A DNA stretch of 64,000 nucleotides from CAYQLT01 sp964418425. GTDB taxonomy: Bacteria > Bacillota > Limnochordia > Limnochordales > Geochordaceae. Within the stretch, counting starts at the first letter, position 1; each line of letters starts with the position of its first letter. Both the position numbers and the translations under genes were made by a program. The DNA lies in assembly GCA_964418425.1 (NCBI GenBank), contig CAYQLT010000002.1, forward strand, positions 1-64,000, read 5' to 3'. The notes under the pieces were generated by a model. That model was not told where the DNA came from. It made no database searches and saw only the letters and a program-made list of their open reading frames with translations. This document shows, piece after piece, positions 1-8,346 of the stretch.

Positions 1-245
1 GCCCCCGAGTGGCGGCGCAGGTCGATGAGCTGCACGGCCCGCGCGACGCCCCGAAAGGCAGCCTCCAGCACCGCTTGCGGGGCTCCGACGAAGGTGATGA
101 CGCAGCGGTTGTGATCGGGGTCGGACTCGCTGTCCAGGACGTGAACCTCGGGTACCGACGCGATGGCCTCGGCCAGCTGGGCCACCACCTCGGGCCTGCG
201 GCCCTCGCTGAAGTTGGGCACGCACTCCACCCAGACCGCCTGCAC
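1..245 (-). CDS. ftcD: Glutamate formimidoyltransferase, N-terminal part (cut by window edge)
   Basis: The enzyme moves the formimino group between formiminoglutamate and tetrahydrofolate in histidine breakdown and one-carbon metabolism. The visible N-terminus carries the family signature ECVPNFSEGR near residues 7-16, followed by the DSESDPDHNRCV segment typical of the formiminotransferase N-domain. A GTG start at 245 sits 7-8 bases after GGGAGGGG. The gene runs off the left edge, so only about 81 residues are seen. A cyclodeaminase gene, the partner activity fused to it in animals, lies 2.1 kb away on the other strand. Confidence 0.88.
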   Translation of the reverse strand, partial: MQAVWVECVPNFSEGRRPEVVAQLAEAIASVPEVHVLDSESDPDHNRCVITFVGAPQAVLEAAFRGVARAVQLIDLRRHSG

Positions 246-333
246 CCGTCGTTTCCCCTCCCGCCGACCACCCGGCCGCCGAACCCGCCACCGGCCGCAG
301 GCCGGCGCGGCCACAGACCGGTTGGATTGCCGC

Positions 334-828
334 TCAGCGGCCTGAGGGTCGCCGCTTGCGGCAGCCGAAGTGCGCCAGGGCTTTGATGACCCACCACCGG
401 ATCTCTTCGGTCAGTTCCATTTTCTCCAGCTCGGCCCAAGGGTACCACCCCAGCTCCACCGCCTCGTGGTTGGGCCGAAGCGGTACGGGGGTGCCGGGGT
501 GGGCGCCGCAGGGGCGGGCAAAGTAGACCAAGTCGATGTGTTCATGGCCCGGCTCGATGCTCTCCAGCTGTAGACCCTGGGGCCGCACCAGCTGCAGCGG
601 CCGGCTCACAGGCAGGGCACGCTCGCCGACCAGCTCCACCTGCACCCCCGTCTCCTCTTGCACCTCCCGAACCGCCGCCTCGTCGGGCAGCTCGCCGGGA
701 CGGATGTGGCCGCCCGGCGGAAGCCACTTGCCGTAGCGGCGGTGGCGCAAAAGCAGGACCTTGCCGTCGTGTACGACAAATACGGCTACGGTAAAATCTC
801 GTCGGATGCCAGCAGGCGGGGTGAGCAT
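334..828 (-). CDS. Nudix hydrolase
   Basis: A 164-residue cytoplasmic Nudix-fold hydrolase that should cleave a nucleoside diphosphate linked to another moiety. The full Nudix box is visible at about residues 39-61: GG, then E at GELPDE, then REVQEETGV, matching Gx5Ex7REUxEExGU. The fold starts at residue 12 (DFTVAVFVVHDGKVLLL). The substrate cannot be read from sequence. The ATG lies only 3 bases from the proposed TTG start of the divergent next gene, so either the promoters lie inside the genes or one start is wrong. Confidence 0.85.
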   Translation of the reverse strand: MLTPPAGIRRDFTVAVFVVHDGKVLLLRHRRYGKWLPPGGHIRPGELPDEAAVREVQEETGVQVELVGERALPVSRPLQLVRPQGLQLESIEPGHEHIDLVYFARPCGAHPGTPVPLRPNHEAVELGWYPWAELEKMELTEEIRWWVIKALAHFGCRKRRPSGR

Positions 829-831
829 CAG

Positions 832-1143
832 TTGAGTTGGGCAAACCTCATCGTGGCCGTCATGTGGCTTTCTCTTGTCGGAGCCATCCTCTGGGCCCTC
901 TTGGTGGGGCGGTCCCAGGCCCCGCAGATGGGCTACCGAACCCGAGCCCGGCTGGTCTCCGTCCCGGCCCGGGTGCGGCCGGCTCCTGCGCCGGCCCCGT
1001 CGGCCCCTACCCCGCCCCCACAGGCTGCGGCGGCCGGCACGTCGGCCACCTCCACCCCACCGGAACGCACCCGCCCGCGGGCCGTCTCGGCCCGGCCGGC
1101 AACCGCAGCCGGCCAGACGCCGGCAGCTCCGGGCACCTCCTGA
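832..1143 (+). CDS. Small single-pass membrane protein, Pro/Ala-rich tail (hypothetical)
   Basis: Not recognised. About 103 residues: a hydrophobic N-terminal helix (ANLIVAVMWLSLVGAILWALLVG) followed by a long Pro/Ala/Thr/Arg-rich low-complexity tail with no Cys. The proposed TTG start follows GGGGTGAG with normal spacing; an ATG at 862 inside the hydrophobic segment is an alternative. The pattern fits a membrane-anchored linker-type protein, but the tail could also be noncoding GC-rich sequence read as protein. It stops 3 bases before the convergent hisC ends. Confidence 0.4.
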   Translation: MSWANLIVAVMWLSLVGAILWALLVGRSQAPQMGYRTRARLVSVPARVRPAPAPAPSAPTPPPQAAAAGTSATSTPPERTRPRAVSARPATAAGQTPAAPGTS

Positions 1144-1146
1144 GCG

Positions 1147-2146
1147 TCACGCGCCCGCCGCCGCCAGCGGCCGGCGGCTCAGCGCCTCCTGCAGGGCCCG
1201 GGTAAACCGGTCGTTCTGGGCTTCCGTGCCCACCGTGACCCGGATCCATTCGGGAGCGCCCCACAGGTGGCCGGGGCGCACCAGGACCCCTTGCCGGGCC
1301 AGCTCGTCCACCAGGGCGGGAGACGGTACACCGGTGCGCACCCAGACGAAGTTGGTGTGGCTGGGCACATACTCCAGGCCCATGGNNNNNNNNNNNNNNN
1401 NNNNNNNNNNNNNNNNNNNNNNNNNNNNNNNNNNNNNNNNNNNNNNNNNNNNNNNNNNNNNNNNNNNNNNNNNNNNNNNNNNNNNACCACCAGCACCGGC
1501 AGACCCGAGCGAACCAGCGCCAGGGAGTCGGGCGCCGACTCTTCCGCGAACTCCACGTAGGCTTCGTCCACCACCAAAAGCCCGCCTTCGGGAACCGCCT
1601 GGGCCACCTGCTCCAGCTCCGCAGTCCCCAAAAGCGTGCCGGTGGGGTTGTTGGGGTTAGCCACAAAGCCGACGCGGGCACCGCGGCGCAGCGCGGCCGC
1701 CAGCGCCTGCGCATCCACCCCCCAGCCCGCCATGGGAACCCGCCACACCTGGGCACGGGCGATGCGGGCCGCGATTTCGTAGGTGGCGAAGGTGACCTCG
1801 GGTATGGCCACTGCGGTGCCCGGCCCCAACATGGCCTGGGCGACCAGGGTGAAAAGGCTGTCCGCCCCGTTACCCACCACGATCTGCTCCGCCCCGACCC
1901 CCAGGCGCTCCCCGAGAGCGCGGCGCAGGGCGCGACAGGTGCTGTCCGGGTAACGGTGGGCCTCCCATGCGGCCCGGGCCATGGCCTCCACCGCCAGGGG
2001 CGAAGGCCCCAGGGGGTTTTCGTTAGCCGAAAGTTTGATGGCCTCGTCCGCCTGCGGCCCGACCGGCGCATCGGCCGCCGACAGGCCGGGAACGTACTGC
2101 GGGATGCTGTCCAGGTCGTCCCGGAACCGATAGGTGCGGCCCTCAT
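1147..2146 (-). CDS. hisC: Histidinol-phosphate aminotransferase, interrupted by assembly gap
   Basis: PLP-dependent enzyme of histidine biosynthesis that makes L-histidinol phosphate from imidazole acetol phosphate. Visible pieces are the N-terminal DSIPQYVPGLS and LSANENPLGPSP, the middle VGNGADSLF, FVANPNNPTGT and VVDEAYVEF, and the C-terminal SHTNFVWVRTG. The region expected to hold the PLP lysine (SFSK) falls inside the run of 100 Ns, and the frame differs on the two sides of it. The N-terminal frame has no ATG, GTG or TTG before the conserved motif: it is open only back to a TAG at 2214-2216, and the ATG at 2146 is in another frame. A base error or frameshift near 2120-2150 is likely. 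Confidence 0.8.
1386..1485. other. Assembly gap, 100 Ns
   Basis: Exactly 100 Ns, the usual placeholder for a gap of unknown size. It sits within hisC. Compared with family members, roughly 75-80 residues (about 220-250 bases) are missing here, so the true gap is probably larger than shown. Confidence 0.98.
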
Positions 2147-2369
2147 GGCCGCTTCCCGGCTGCGTGCACCATCCCTCCTCGTCCGCGGCGGCCAGGCGTG
2201 TGGCCGGATGGGCCTAACTTCGACGGTTCGGCCATGCGCTCCTGTTGAGGGCTCCTTCGGCGGCCGCCTGCTGCCCGGATGGCCCGCGGTGAGCCACTTC
2301 TGCGTTCGCCAAGCGCCGAAAGCTGCAGTACCATGGAGAAGAAACCGTTCCCGTCAAGCAGGGTGGATG

Positions 2370-3029
2370 ATGCGCGGCGTGTCCATCGGGGAGCTGACCA
2401 CGGCCCGTTTTCTGGAACTTCTCGCCTCGTCGGACCCGGTGCCCGCCGGGGGGTGCGCGGCCGCCTTCGCCGGCGCCCAGGGGGCCTCGCTGGTGGCCAT
2501 GATGGCTCGGGTCGCGCTGCGCCGGGCCGACCAGGAGGAGGTCGCGGCCCGGCTCGAGCAGGCCGCCTCGGCCGGCGACCGGCTGGCCCAGCAGCTTTTG
2601 GTGCTGGCCGGCCAGGACGCGGACGCGTACAACCAGGTGATGCGAGCCTACCGGCTGCCCCGCGGCACCGAAAAGGAGAAGGAGGCCCGAAGTGAGGCCA
2701 TCCGTCAGGCCCTGAGCCGGGCTGCCGACGTCCCGCTGGCCACCATCAAGACGGCGGTGGCCGCCCTGGAGGTGCTGGTTGACGAGCTGTTGCCGCTTTT
2801 GCCGCCCTCCGTGCTGCCCGATGCGGGCACCGCCGGCTGGCTGCTGCGAGCCTGTGTGGAGGCGGCCAGCCTCAACGTGCGGGCCAACTGGCAGTCCATG
2901 CGGCCTTCGCCCACCGACGGCTGGGAACGCCTGGAGTCCCTGGTGGGCCAGTCGCGGCGGCTTTTCGACCGGGTACGCAGCCGGCTCGGCCCCTTATCCA
3001 ATGGAGGGGTACCAGCGGGCACGGCCTGA
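2370..3029 (+). CDS. Formiminotetrahydrofolate cyclodeaminase family protein
   Basis: A 219-residue all-helical folate enzyme that converts 5-formimino-THF to 5,10-methenyl-THF and ammonia, or the related methenyl-THF cyclohydrolase. The family N-terminus is clear: LASSDPVPAGGCAAAFAGAQGASL, followed by a helix-rich body with DADAYNQVMRAYRLP and the C-terminal AGTAGWLLRACVEAASLNVRAN. Two in-frame ATGs (2367, 2370) and a GTG (2379) are possible starts; the second ATG fits the GGGTGG site slightly better than the first. Its last 36 bases overlap the end of the convergent udp gene. Confidence 0.85.
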   Translation: MRGVSIGELTTARFLELLASSDPVPAGGCAAAFAGAQGASLVAMMARVALRRADQEEVAARLEQAASAGDRLAQQLLVLAGQDADAYNQVMRAYRLPRGTEKEKEARSEAIRQALSRAADVPLATIKTAVAALEVLVDELLPLLPPSVLPDAGTAGWLLRACVEAASLNVRANWQSMRPSPTDGWERLESLVGQSRRLFDRVRSRLGPLSNGGVPAGTA

Positions 3030-3776
3030 GGCCCGCACCCGCTCGTCCCACCCGGCCAGGATGGCCACGGCCAGCGAGGCGGTGCGCGCCGCCTCCTCGA
3101 TGCCGGCGTAGCGAAACTCGTCGGTGGCCCGGTTGGCCACCACGGCCATCAGACCGCCCGCCCGGCGCCGGAACAGGGTGGCCAGGGTGAACAGGGTGGC
3201 CGACTCCATCTCAAAGCAGAGCACACCTGCCCGGCGCAGGTCCTCCAGGCGGCGGTCCGTCCGGCTGTGGTGGTAGCCGCCGAAGCCCGGGCGGCTTTGG
3301 CCGGCGTGGAAGGAGGAGGTGGAGGCGCAGACACCCACGTGGTAGCGGACGTTGAGGCGTTCGGCCGCCTCGATGAGGGCCAGCACCACCTCGTGGTGCG
3401 CGAAAGCCGGAAAGGCCGGGTCCACGTACTCGTCCGATGCGCCGTCATAGCGCACCGCCCCGGTCACCACCACCAGATCGCCGCAGGCGATCTCAGGCTG
3501 GATCGCCCCGCTGGTGCCCACCCGGATGAAGGTGTGAGCCCCGATCTCCGCCAGCTCCTCCACCGCGATGGCGGTGGAAGGCCCGCCGATGCCGGTGGAC
3601 ATGCACGACAGCGGGACTCCCGCGAAGCGGCCCGTATAGGTGGTGTATTCACGGTGCCGGGCCACCTCCCGGGCCTCATCCCAGTGGCGGGCGATGCGAG
3701 GCACCCGCTCCGGATCGCCGGGTAACAGCACGTACCCCGCCACATCGCCAGGGCGGCAGCGAATATGGTACTGCAT
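2994..3776 (-). CDS. udp: Uridine phosphorylase / nucleoside phosphorylase-I family
   Basis: A 260-residue nucleoside phosphorylase that splits uridine (possibly other nucleosides) into base and ribose-1-phosphate for salvage. Family features in order: MQYHIRCRPGDV and YVLLPGDPERV (phosphate-binding N-terminus), HREYTTYTG, STGIGGPSTAIAVEEL, IRVGTSGAIQ, and CFEMESATLFTLA, with the Glu-Met-Glu that binds ribose. The start at MQYHI matches known homologues, though in-frame ATGs at 3854 and 3884 would add up to 36 residues and the 3884 one has a better ribosome site (GGAG). It lies downstream of a phosphoesterase gene on the same strand, probably one operon. Confidence 0.85.
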   Translation of the reverse strand: MQYHIRCRPGDVAGYVLLPGDPERVPRIARHWDEAREVARHREYTTYTGRFAGVPLSCMSTGIGGPSTAIAVEELAEIGAHTFIRVGTSGAIQPEIACGDLVVVTGAVRYDGASDEYVDPAFPAFAHHEVVLALIEAAERLNVRYHVGVCASTSSFHAGQSRPGFGGYHHSRTDRRLEDLRRAGVLCFEMESATLFTLATLFRRRAGGLMAVVANRATDEFRYAGIEEAARTASLAVAILAGWDERVRASGRARWYPSIG

Positions 3777-3915
3777 CCCTTCGCTCTGCGGACGGGTGGC
3801 GCTGGACGACCAGCCCGGCTCCCCCCCGCCCCCTGGCGCCGCCGCCTGCTCCATAGCCCGCGCTGCCTCCTTCCCCAAGCTCATCCGGGGCTCTCCAAAC
3901 GGGCCACAAGGCCGC

Positions 3916-4656
3916 CTACAGGGTAATCCGGTCGGGCGAGATGCCCCGCCGGATGGCCTCGGCCCAACGCTGGCCACCCGGGCATCCCCGAAGCCGCGCC
4001 GCTTCCCCTGCAGCCTCCACGTCGTAAGCCACTCGCCGCTGCTCCACCTGCCAGCCCAGCCCCGGCACCCAGCTGAACAAGGCGTACGCCGCCCGGGGAT
4101 CGCCGTCCAGGGGCAGCCCCACGCTGCCCAGCCCCACCACGGTGGTGCGGGCCAGGCGCACCCGGGAAACCCGGTGGTCGTGACCGTGAACCACCATCTC
4201 CGCCGGCAGTTGGCCGAACAGCCGCTCCAGCCCCTCCTCCTGGCTGGGATCGGGAAGGGCGCGGGCCGGATCGTCGGGGGTGCTGTGAACCACCAGCAGG
4301 CGGCCGGACCCGGTGCCGGCCGCACCGCCCGGGGCAGGGGTGGGGGGGTCGACCCAGTGGACCAGGGGAAGGCCGCGCAGGTAATCCAGATGCCCGTCCT
4401 CAAGGCGCGCCCTTGCCCACCGGGCATAGGGATGCGCCGGCTCTTCCAGGAGCGTCTGGTCGGTGTTGCCCAGCACCACCGGGCAGCCCAGGGATCGCAC
4501 CCGGTCGATAACCTCTGCGGGAAACGGGCCGCCCCACGCCAGGTCGCCGGCCACGACCCACCCGTCGGCCCGCTCCCGGGCGTCGGCCAGCACGGCTTCC
4601 AGCGCGTGCAGGTTGCCGTGGACGTCGGAGAAGATGGCCAGCCTCAAACGCGTCAC
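3916..4656 (-). CDS. Metallophosphoesterase, YfcE/MJ0936-like
   Basis: A calcineurin-like phosphoesterase of about 246 residues. The dimetal site motifs are visible: FSDVHGNLHAL near the N-terminus (D-x-H), VAGDLAWGGP (GD), VLGNTD (GN-x-D) and VVHGHDHR (GH-x-H), followed by the GSVGLPLDGD loop seen in YfcE-type enzymes. The physiological substrate is unknown; relatives hydrolyse phosphodiesters or nucleotides. Three tandem possible starts exist (TTG 4662, GTG 4659, GTG 4656); the last has the best spacing from AAAGGG. It precedes udp, which suggests nucleotide salvage. Confidence 0.83.
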   Translation of the reverse strand: MTRLRLAIFSDVHGNLHALEAVLADARERADGWVVAGDLAWGGPFPAEVIDRVRSLGCPVVLGNTDQTLLEEPAHPYARWARARLEDGHLDYLRGLPLVHWVDPPTPAPGGAAGTGSGRLLVVHSTPDDPARALPDPSQEEGLERLFGQLPAEMVVHGHDHRVSRVRLARTTVVGLGSVGLPLDGDPRAAYALFSWVPGLGWQVEQRRVAYDVEAAGEAARLRGCPGGQRWAEAIRRGISPDRITL

Positions 4657-4734
4657 CACCAACCCTTTGTACCGTTGGTCCCAGGACCAGGACGCCGGGC
4701 GCGGGGGTGGGCCTACCTCGTGCCCAAGGCCCGG

Positions 4735-6117
4735 CTACTTGCGGGCCGGCGGCAGCTCTCCCGCCGGCGGGAGCACCAGGCGCTGCCCCTCGAAGATGCG
4801 CCCGGGGTCGGGCAGGCCGTTGACCCGGGCCAGCCACTCGTGGCGTAAAGGATCGCCGTAGAACCGCTGGCTGATGGCCCACAGCGTGTCTCCCTGCCGT
4901 ACCACGTACGTGCTGCCCATCTCCGGAGTCGACGCAAGGCTGGCGGATCCGCCGCCCGCCTGCGAGGGCTGCATCACGGCCTCGCCGGGCGGCGAACCGG
5001 ACCCCGCACCCGAGCCGCCTGCGGGGGTTGCGGCCACCGGAGGTGCTGCCCCCGGGCCGGCGAGCTCGCCCGGCCCCGAACCGGCCGCGGCCAGCGGCAG
5101 CGGCGGGCCGGGGCTGGGCGCGCTGGTATCGGGTCGGGCAGGAACCCCGGGCCCCCCGCCCATCACCTCTGTCTCCCCGCCAGGCCTGGCAACCTCGCCC
5201 GGCCCGCCCCCAAGCTCCCGTACAGGCATGGCAGCCGGGGCGGCGGGCCCCCGGGTTGTGATCCCTCCGTCTGCGGCCCGTGGCCACAGCCTGTCCAAAA
5301 GCCAGCGGGCCGACATCGCGGCCACGAAGACCAAAACCAGCAGGGTAACCCCCTGCACCACCCGGGCCGCCTGGTGCCAGGCCGACGGGCGGCCCGAGCG
5401 GCGGGCACGCACCCGCTCCTGCACGGGGGTGACCGGCCACGTGCCCCTTCTCCAGCCGTCCGGCGGGGTAGAGGCGGCCGCAGCGGCTTCATCCGCGGCG
5501 GGCAGCCAGCCTTCCCGGCGCAGCTCGGCGGCTGTGATCAGGGCCGCCACCGGCCCTTCGTGAACCCGAAAGCCGGGCACCCGTTCGAGAACCTCGCCGT
5601 TCCATCCCCAGAAGGTGGCTGTGCCCGTGGCCGAATCGACCACCATGGCCACCTGCCATGGCGCGCCGAAGTGGGTCTGGTGAACGAAGGTCTCGTACGA
5701 GGAAAGCTCGGGGGATTCGCCCGGCCGGGCATGGAACCACCCCACCGGGCTGCGCCCCGCAAAGCGGGACGCCGCCGCGGCCCGCAGCCCCTTCCAGGCC
5801 CGAGGGGTGAACTTGACGCTGCGGCCCACCGCTTCCACCTCCGGAGCCTCCACGACCCCGTCCACCACTATGAACCGCCGCCCCCCGGGACTTCGAAACG
5901 CCTGTCCCATCAGCCAGCCGCCGGTCGCCTCGGCCGACAGCGCCGCCCGGGCGCAGCGCTGAACGAACTCCAAGGCTTCGCGCGCGACGTAGATGCGCGG
6001 CAGCCCCTCGCCTCCCTCCTGGCCCACCAGCCGGGTCCGGTCGCTTCGGGGCTCTTCGGCGGAGGGCAGGTCCGGTGCGTACGGGGCGCCCGGGACGTCG
6101 TCGATGGGGTGCGCCAC
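4735..6117 (-). CDS. Membrane protein with degenerate JAMM/MPN-like domain and C-terminal LysM
   Basis: About 460 residues, not a standard family I can name. Residues ~40-200 resemble a JAB1/MPN (JAMM) domain: EATGGWLMGQ supplies the Glu-containing strand, and VGWFHARPGESPELSSYE aligns with the HxHP..SxxD metal site, but the second His is Arg (H129-A-R131) and the Asp is Glu (E142), so the zinc site is altered. A transmembrane helix follows at about 253-272. Then comes a Pro/Gly/Ala-rich linker of about 120 residues and a LysM domain at the C-terminus (YVVRQGDTLWAISQRFYGD), which binds peptidoglycan. Topology would place LysM outside and the JAMM-like domain inside. The GTG at 6117 has GGGAGGGG six bases upstream and is preferred to the GTG at 6138. 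Confidence 0.65.
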   Translation of the reverse strand: MAHPIDDVPGAPYAPDLPSAEEPRSDRTRLVGQEGGEGLPRIYVAREALEFVQRCARAALSAEATGGWLMGQAFRSPGGRRFIVVDGVVEAPEVEAVGRSVKFTPRAWKGLRAAAASRFAGRSPVGWFHARPGESPELSSYETFVHQTHFGAPWQVAMVVDSATGTATFWGWNGEVLERVPGFRVHEGPVAALITAAELRREGWLPAADEAAAAASTPPDGWRRGTWPVTPVQERVRARRSGRPSAWHQAARVVQGVTLLVLVFVAAMSARWLLDRLWPRAADGGITTRGPAAPAAMPVRELGGGPGEVARPGGETEVMGGGPGVPARPDTSAPSPGPPLPLAAAGSGPGELAGPGAAPPVAATPAGGSGAGSGSPPGEAVMQPSQAGGGSASLASTPEMGSTYVVRQGDTLWAISQRFYGDPLRHEWLARVNGLPDPGRIFEGQRLVLPPAGELPPARK

Positions 6118-6436
6118 ACACGTCCCCTCCCGGGGCACGCTGAAAAAGCCTTCGCAGGCTCACTTTCGTCCGCCGGCCGCCGACCTCCTTCCTGCGCCGG
6201 CTGGCTGAAGCCACGGAAGCCACGCCCGGCCGGGTTCGAGACAGGCCCCAGCGACGCGGGAGCCTGCCCCGGCGTGAGGGAAGGGGTTTGGGCGGGCGCG
6301 GCGAACAGCACGGGGCGCCTGGCGAGGCCCGGCGGGATCCGAGGTCGGCGCCCTGCCGGCGAACAGACGAGGGAAAGCCCGTCGGCGGCCGGGAGGCGGC
6401 CGCCGGGCGGGCTGTACCCGCGGGAAGGAGCTTCCC
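6118..6436. other. Intergenic region, no gene seen
   Basis: About 320 bases between divergent genes. It should hold promoters for the JAMM/LysM gene and the Trm112-like gene. No confident -10/-35 pair, RNA or repeat was found; reading frames here look like composition shadows. Confidence 0.6.
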
Positions 6437-6652
6437 ATGACGTTTGAAGAACTGCTGGAGATCCTGGTGTGTCCGGCCTGCAAGGGAGAGCTTGCTTTGC
6501 AGCGTCAGACCTGGCTGATCTGCCAAAACCCCCAGTGCCGGCGCAAGTACCCCATCCGGGACGGCATCCCCATCATGCTTGTGGAAGAAGGCGACAAGTA
6601 CGTCGACGTGCCGGTGGAAGCGCTGGAACCCACCGGTCCGCCGCCCGCCTGA
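6437..6652 (+). CDS. Trm112-like zinc-ribbon protein (UPF0434/YcaR type)
   Basis: A 71-residue protein of the Trm112 family. CPACKGELAL near residues 12-21 and CQNPQCRRKYPIRDGIPIMLVEE at 34-56 give two Cys pairs for one zinc ribbon and the typical YPIRDGIP signature. Eukaryotic and archaeal Trm112 activates methyltransferases; the bacterial role is not settled. ATG follows GGAAGGAG at good spacing. No obvious operon partner. Confidence 0.88.
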   Translation: MTFEELLEILVCPACKGELALQRQTWLICQNPQCRRKYPIRDGIPIMLVEEGDKYVDVPVEALEPTGPPPA

Positions 6653-6747
6653 TCACCGGAGGAAGTCGCCCTGGGCTCCGTCTGGAGGCGGCCTGCTGCC
6701 CTGTCCGGCGGCAGCACCGCCGGTGAGGCGGCGGAGCGGGGGTGGGC

Positions 6748-7374
6748 TCACGGGCTGGCCGGAGCGGCCTGGACCCCGCTGCGGGATGGGAGTTGGGCAA
6801 AGGCCTCGGGGCGCCGGATCAACCCCATCCGGGTGATGGGCCAGTAGCGCCACAGGGCCCGCCCCTCCAGCAAGGAGCGCGGCACAAAACCCACCTGGGG
6901 ATAGCGGCTGTCCTCGCTGTTGTTGCGGTTGTCCCCGAGCACGAAGTAGCGGGACTCCGGGACCCGCACGGGCCCGAAGCGCCCCAGCGTCGGAGCCGCC
7001 AGGTACGGTTCCTCCAGAGGGACCCCGTTGATGTACACCCGGCCTCCCCGGATCTCCACCACATCCCCGGGGAGCCCGATGATCCGCTTGATGAAGTGCT
7101 CACGGGGATTGGCGGGGTAGCGGAAGACCACGATCTCCCCCCGCTGGGGCTCCCGCAGGCGGTAGCTGATCTTGTCGATCATGAGCCGCTCCCCGTTGTG
7201 CAGCGTGGGGAGCATGGAGGGGCCGTCCACCGTGAAGGCCCGTGCCACAAAGGTCATGATGAGCACGGCCAGGACGGCCGCGCCCGCCAGGGTCTTGGCA
7301 GCCTCCACCAGGGCGTTGACCACAGCCCCGGACCCGAACCGGCCGGAGGACGGCCGGGGCGAAGGCGAAGGCAT
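6748..7374 (-). CDS. lepB: Signal peptidase I
   Basis: Membrane-bound serine protease that removes signal peptides from exported proteins. 208 residues, with one N-terminal membrane helix at about 26-45. The catalytic Ser is S53 in VDGPSMLPTL and the general-base Lys is K96 in HFIKRIIGLPGD. Box E (VLGDNRNNSEDSR) is intact. Length and single-helix layout match Gram-positive SipS-type enzymes rather than E. coli LepB. It stands alone on its strand. Confidence 0.95.
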   Translation of the reverse strand: MPSPSPRPSSGRFGSGAVVNALVEAAKTLAGAAVLAVLIMTFVARAFTVDGPSMLPTLHNGERLMIDKISYRLREPQRGEIVVFRYPANPREHFIKRIIGLPGDVVEIRGGRVYINGVPLEEPYLAAPTLGRFGPVRVPESRYFVLGDNRNNSEDSRYPQVGFVPRSLLEGRALWRYWPITRMGLIRRPEAFAQLPSRSGVQAAPASP

Positions 7375-7534
7375 ATCGCAGGCATCCTCCCTTGAGTTTC
7401 CGTCTGTCCCGGTGCGGCAGGGGCTTTCGTCCTCAAACGAGCGGGATCCTGTCGGAAAAGACCGCTTCCCCGAACCGGGCGGTGCGCCGGCGTCTGGCCC
7501 TGGGAACCTGTTGAGGGCCCGTGCGGCCCGCAGG

Positions 7535-8140
7535 TTAGAAATCCCACAGACAGCGGCGGCGAACCTCGTTGTAGACCGGTGCCAGCCTGGTGAACCCCTC
7601 TTTGTCCTTCTCGGCCAGGCAGGCCTCGATACGGGCCCTCAGGGTGACCGCCAGCAGCAGCAGATCCACCTGCTCGCGCACGATTTCGCTGAGAGCCGCT
7701 TCGACGCGGCGCCGCTGTTCGGTGCGTACCGGAAGAGCCGGGTTGGGTTCCAGCACGGCCCGGTACCAGGGGGGCATCTCTCCGGCGAAGGCGAAGACCA
7801 CATACAGGCGGCCTCGCAGGTGCTGGAGGGCCTCGATGGCCTTGAGGGGGTCTTGGACGCAAAGGGTGCGGGTGCGGTGCATGTAGCGCACCAGCCGCCC
7901 GTTGACGATGCTCACCTCTTCCGTCTGATGCGCCCCCAGCTCCAGCTCGAAGCCGACGGCCTGGCTGCCTTCCTCGGCGACCACCAGGGTGTTGGGGAGA
8001 AAGTCCCGCTCGGCCACGAAGGAGGTTCGCTCCAGCAGCCCGGGCGTGTCGACCAGATGTTGGAGAAAGACAAGACTGGCCGGATTTTTCAAGGGAAGCC
8101 GGCTGAACCGATAAACCGCTTCTCGCTTTTCCTTCAGCAT
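7535..8140 (-). CDS. YpiB-like (UPF0302-type) protein
   Basis: A 201-residue soluble protein. It resembles Bacillus YpiB/UPF0302: a FLQHLVDTPGLLERTSFV segment near residues 25-42, then LPNTLVVAEEG, an aromatic strand LYVVFAFAGEMPPWY, the AVLEPNPALP motif, and a C-terminal helical part RIEACLAEKDKEGFTRL like the IDEAL-type tail. The molecular role of the family is unknown. A diverged relative lies at 33895-34464. The start at 8140 has no clear ribosome site; an ATG at 8161 is the alternative. The assignment rests on remembered family patterns, so it is moderate. Confidence 0.55.
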   Translation of the reverse strand: MLKEKREAVYRFSRLPLKNPASLVFLQHLVDTPGLLERTSFVAERDFLPNTLVVAEEGSQAVGFELELGAHQTEEVSIVNGRLVRYMHRTRTLCVQDPLKAIEALQHLRGRLYVVFAFAGEMPPWYRAVLEPNPALPVRTEQRRRVEAALSEIVREQVDLLLLAVTLRARIEACLAEKDKEGFTRLAPVYNEVRRRCLWDF

Positions 8141-8306
8141 AGTCGGCAGCGGCCGGGCCATGGGCCCGACCGCCTGTATGCCCCCCGCTGGTAAAACCGC
8201 GAACGGGTCGCGTGGCTGCCTGCCGCAGCCGGTGGTGGATGTTTCAGTGGGTATTCTCTCCGGTTGGAGGAGATTCCTGCGGGGAGTGCGGGGGAACCTC
8301 GCGGGG

Positions 8307-8335
8307 TTGACCCGAACATACTTTTGGGGTACAAT
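8307..8335 (+). promoter_or_regulatory. Sigma-A promoter of the imuB-dnaE2 cassette
   Basis: TTGACC at 8307-8312 and TACAAT at 8330-8335 are separated by 17 bases, a near-consensus housekeeping promoter. A LexA-like box fills the spacer and another lies just after the -10, so strong transcription would be held off until SOS induction. Confidence 0.75.
8313..8326 (+). promoter_or_regulatory. LexA/DinR box 1 (candidate)
   Basis: CGAACATACTTTTG matches the Bacillus consensus CGAACATATGTTCG at 11 of 14 positions, with a perfect left half-site. It occupies the spacer between -35 and -10, a position where repressor binding would block RNA polymerase. Confidence 0.6.
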
Positions 8336-8346
8336 GGGCGCGCGGG

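Noticed and set aside
785..800. TAAAAT at 792-797 as a promoter for the small membrane protein at 832
   Set aside because: No TG extension and no -35 at suitable spacing, and it lies inside the Nudix gene.
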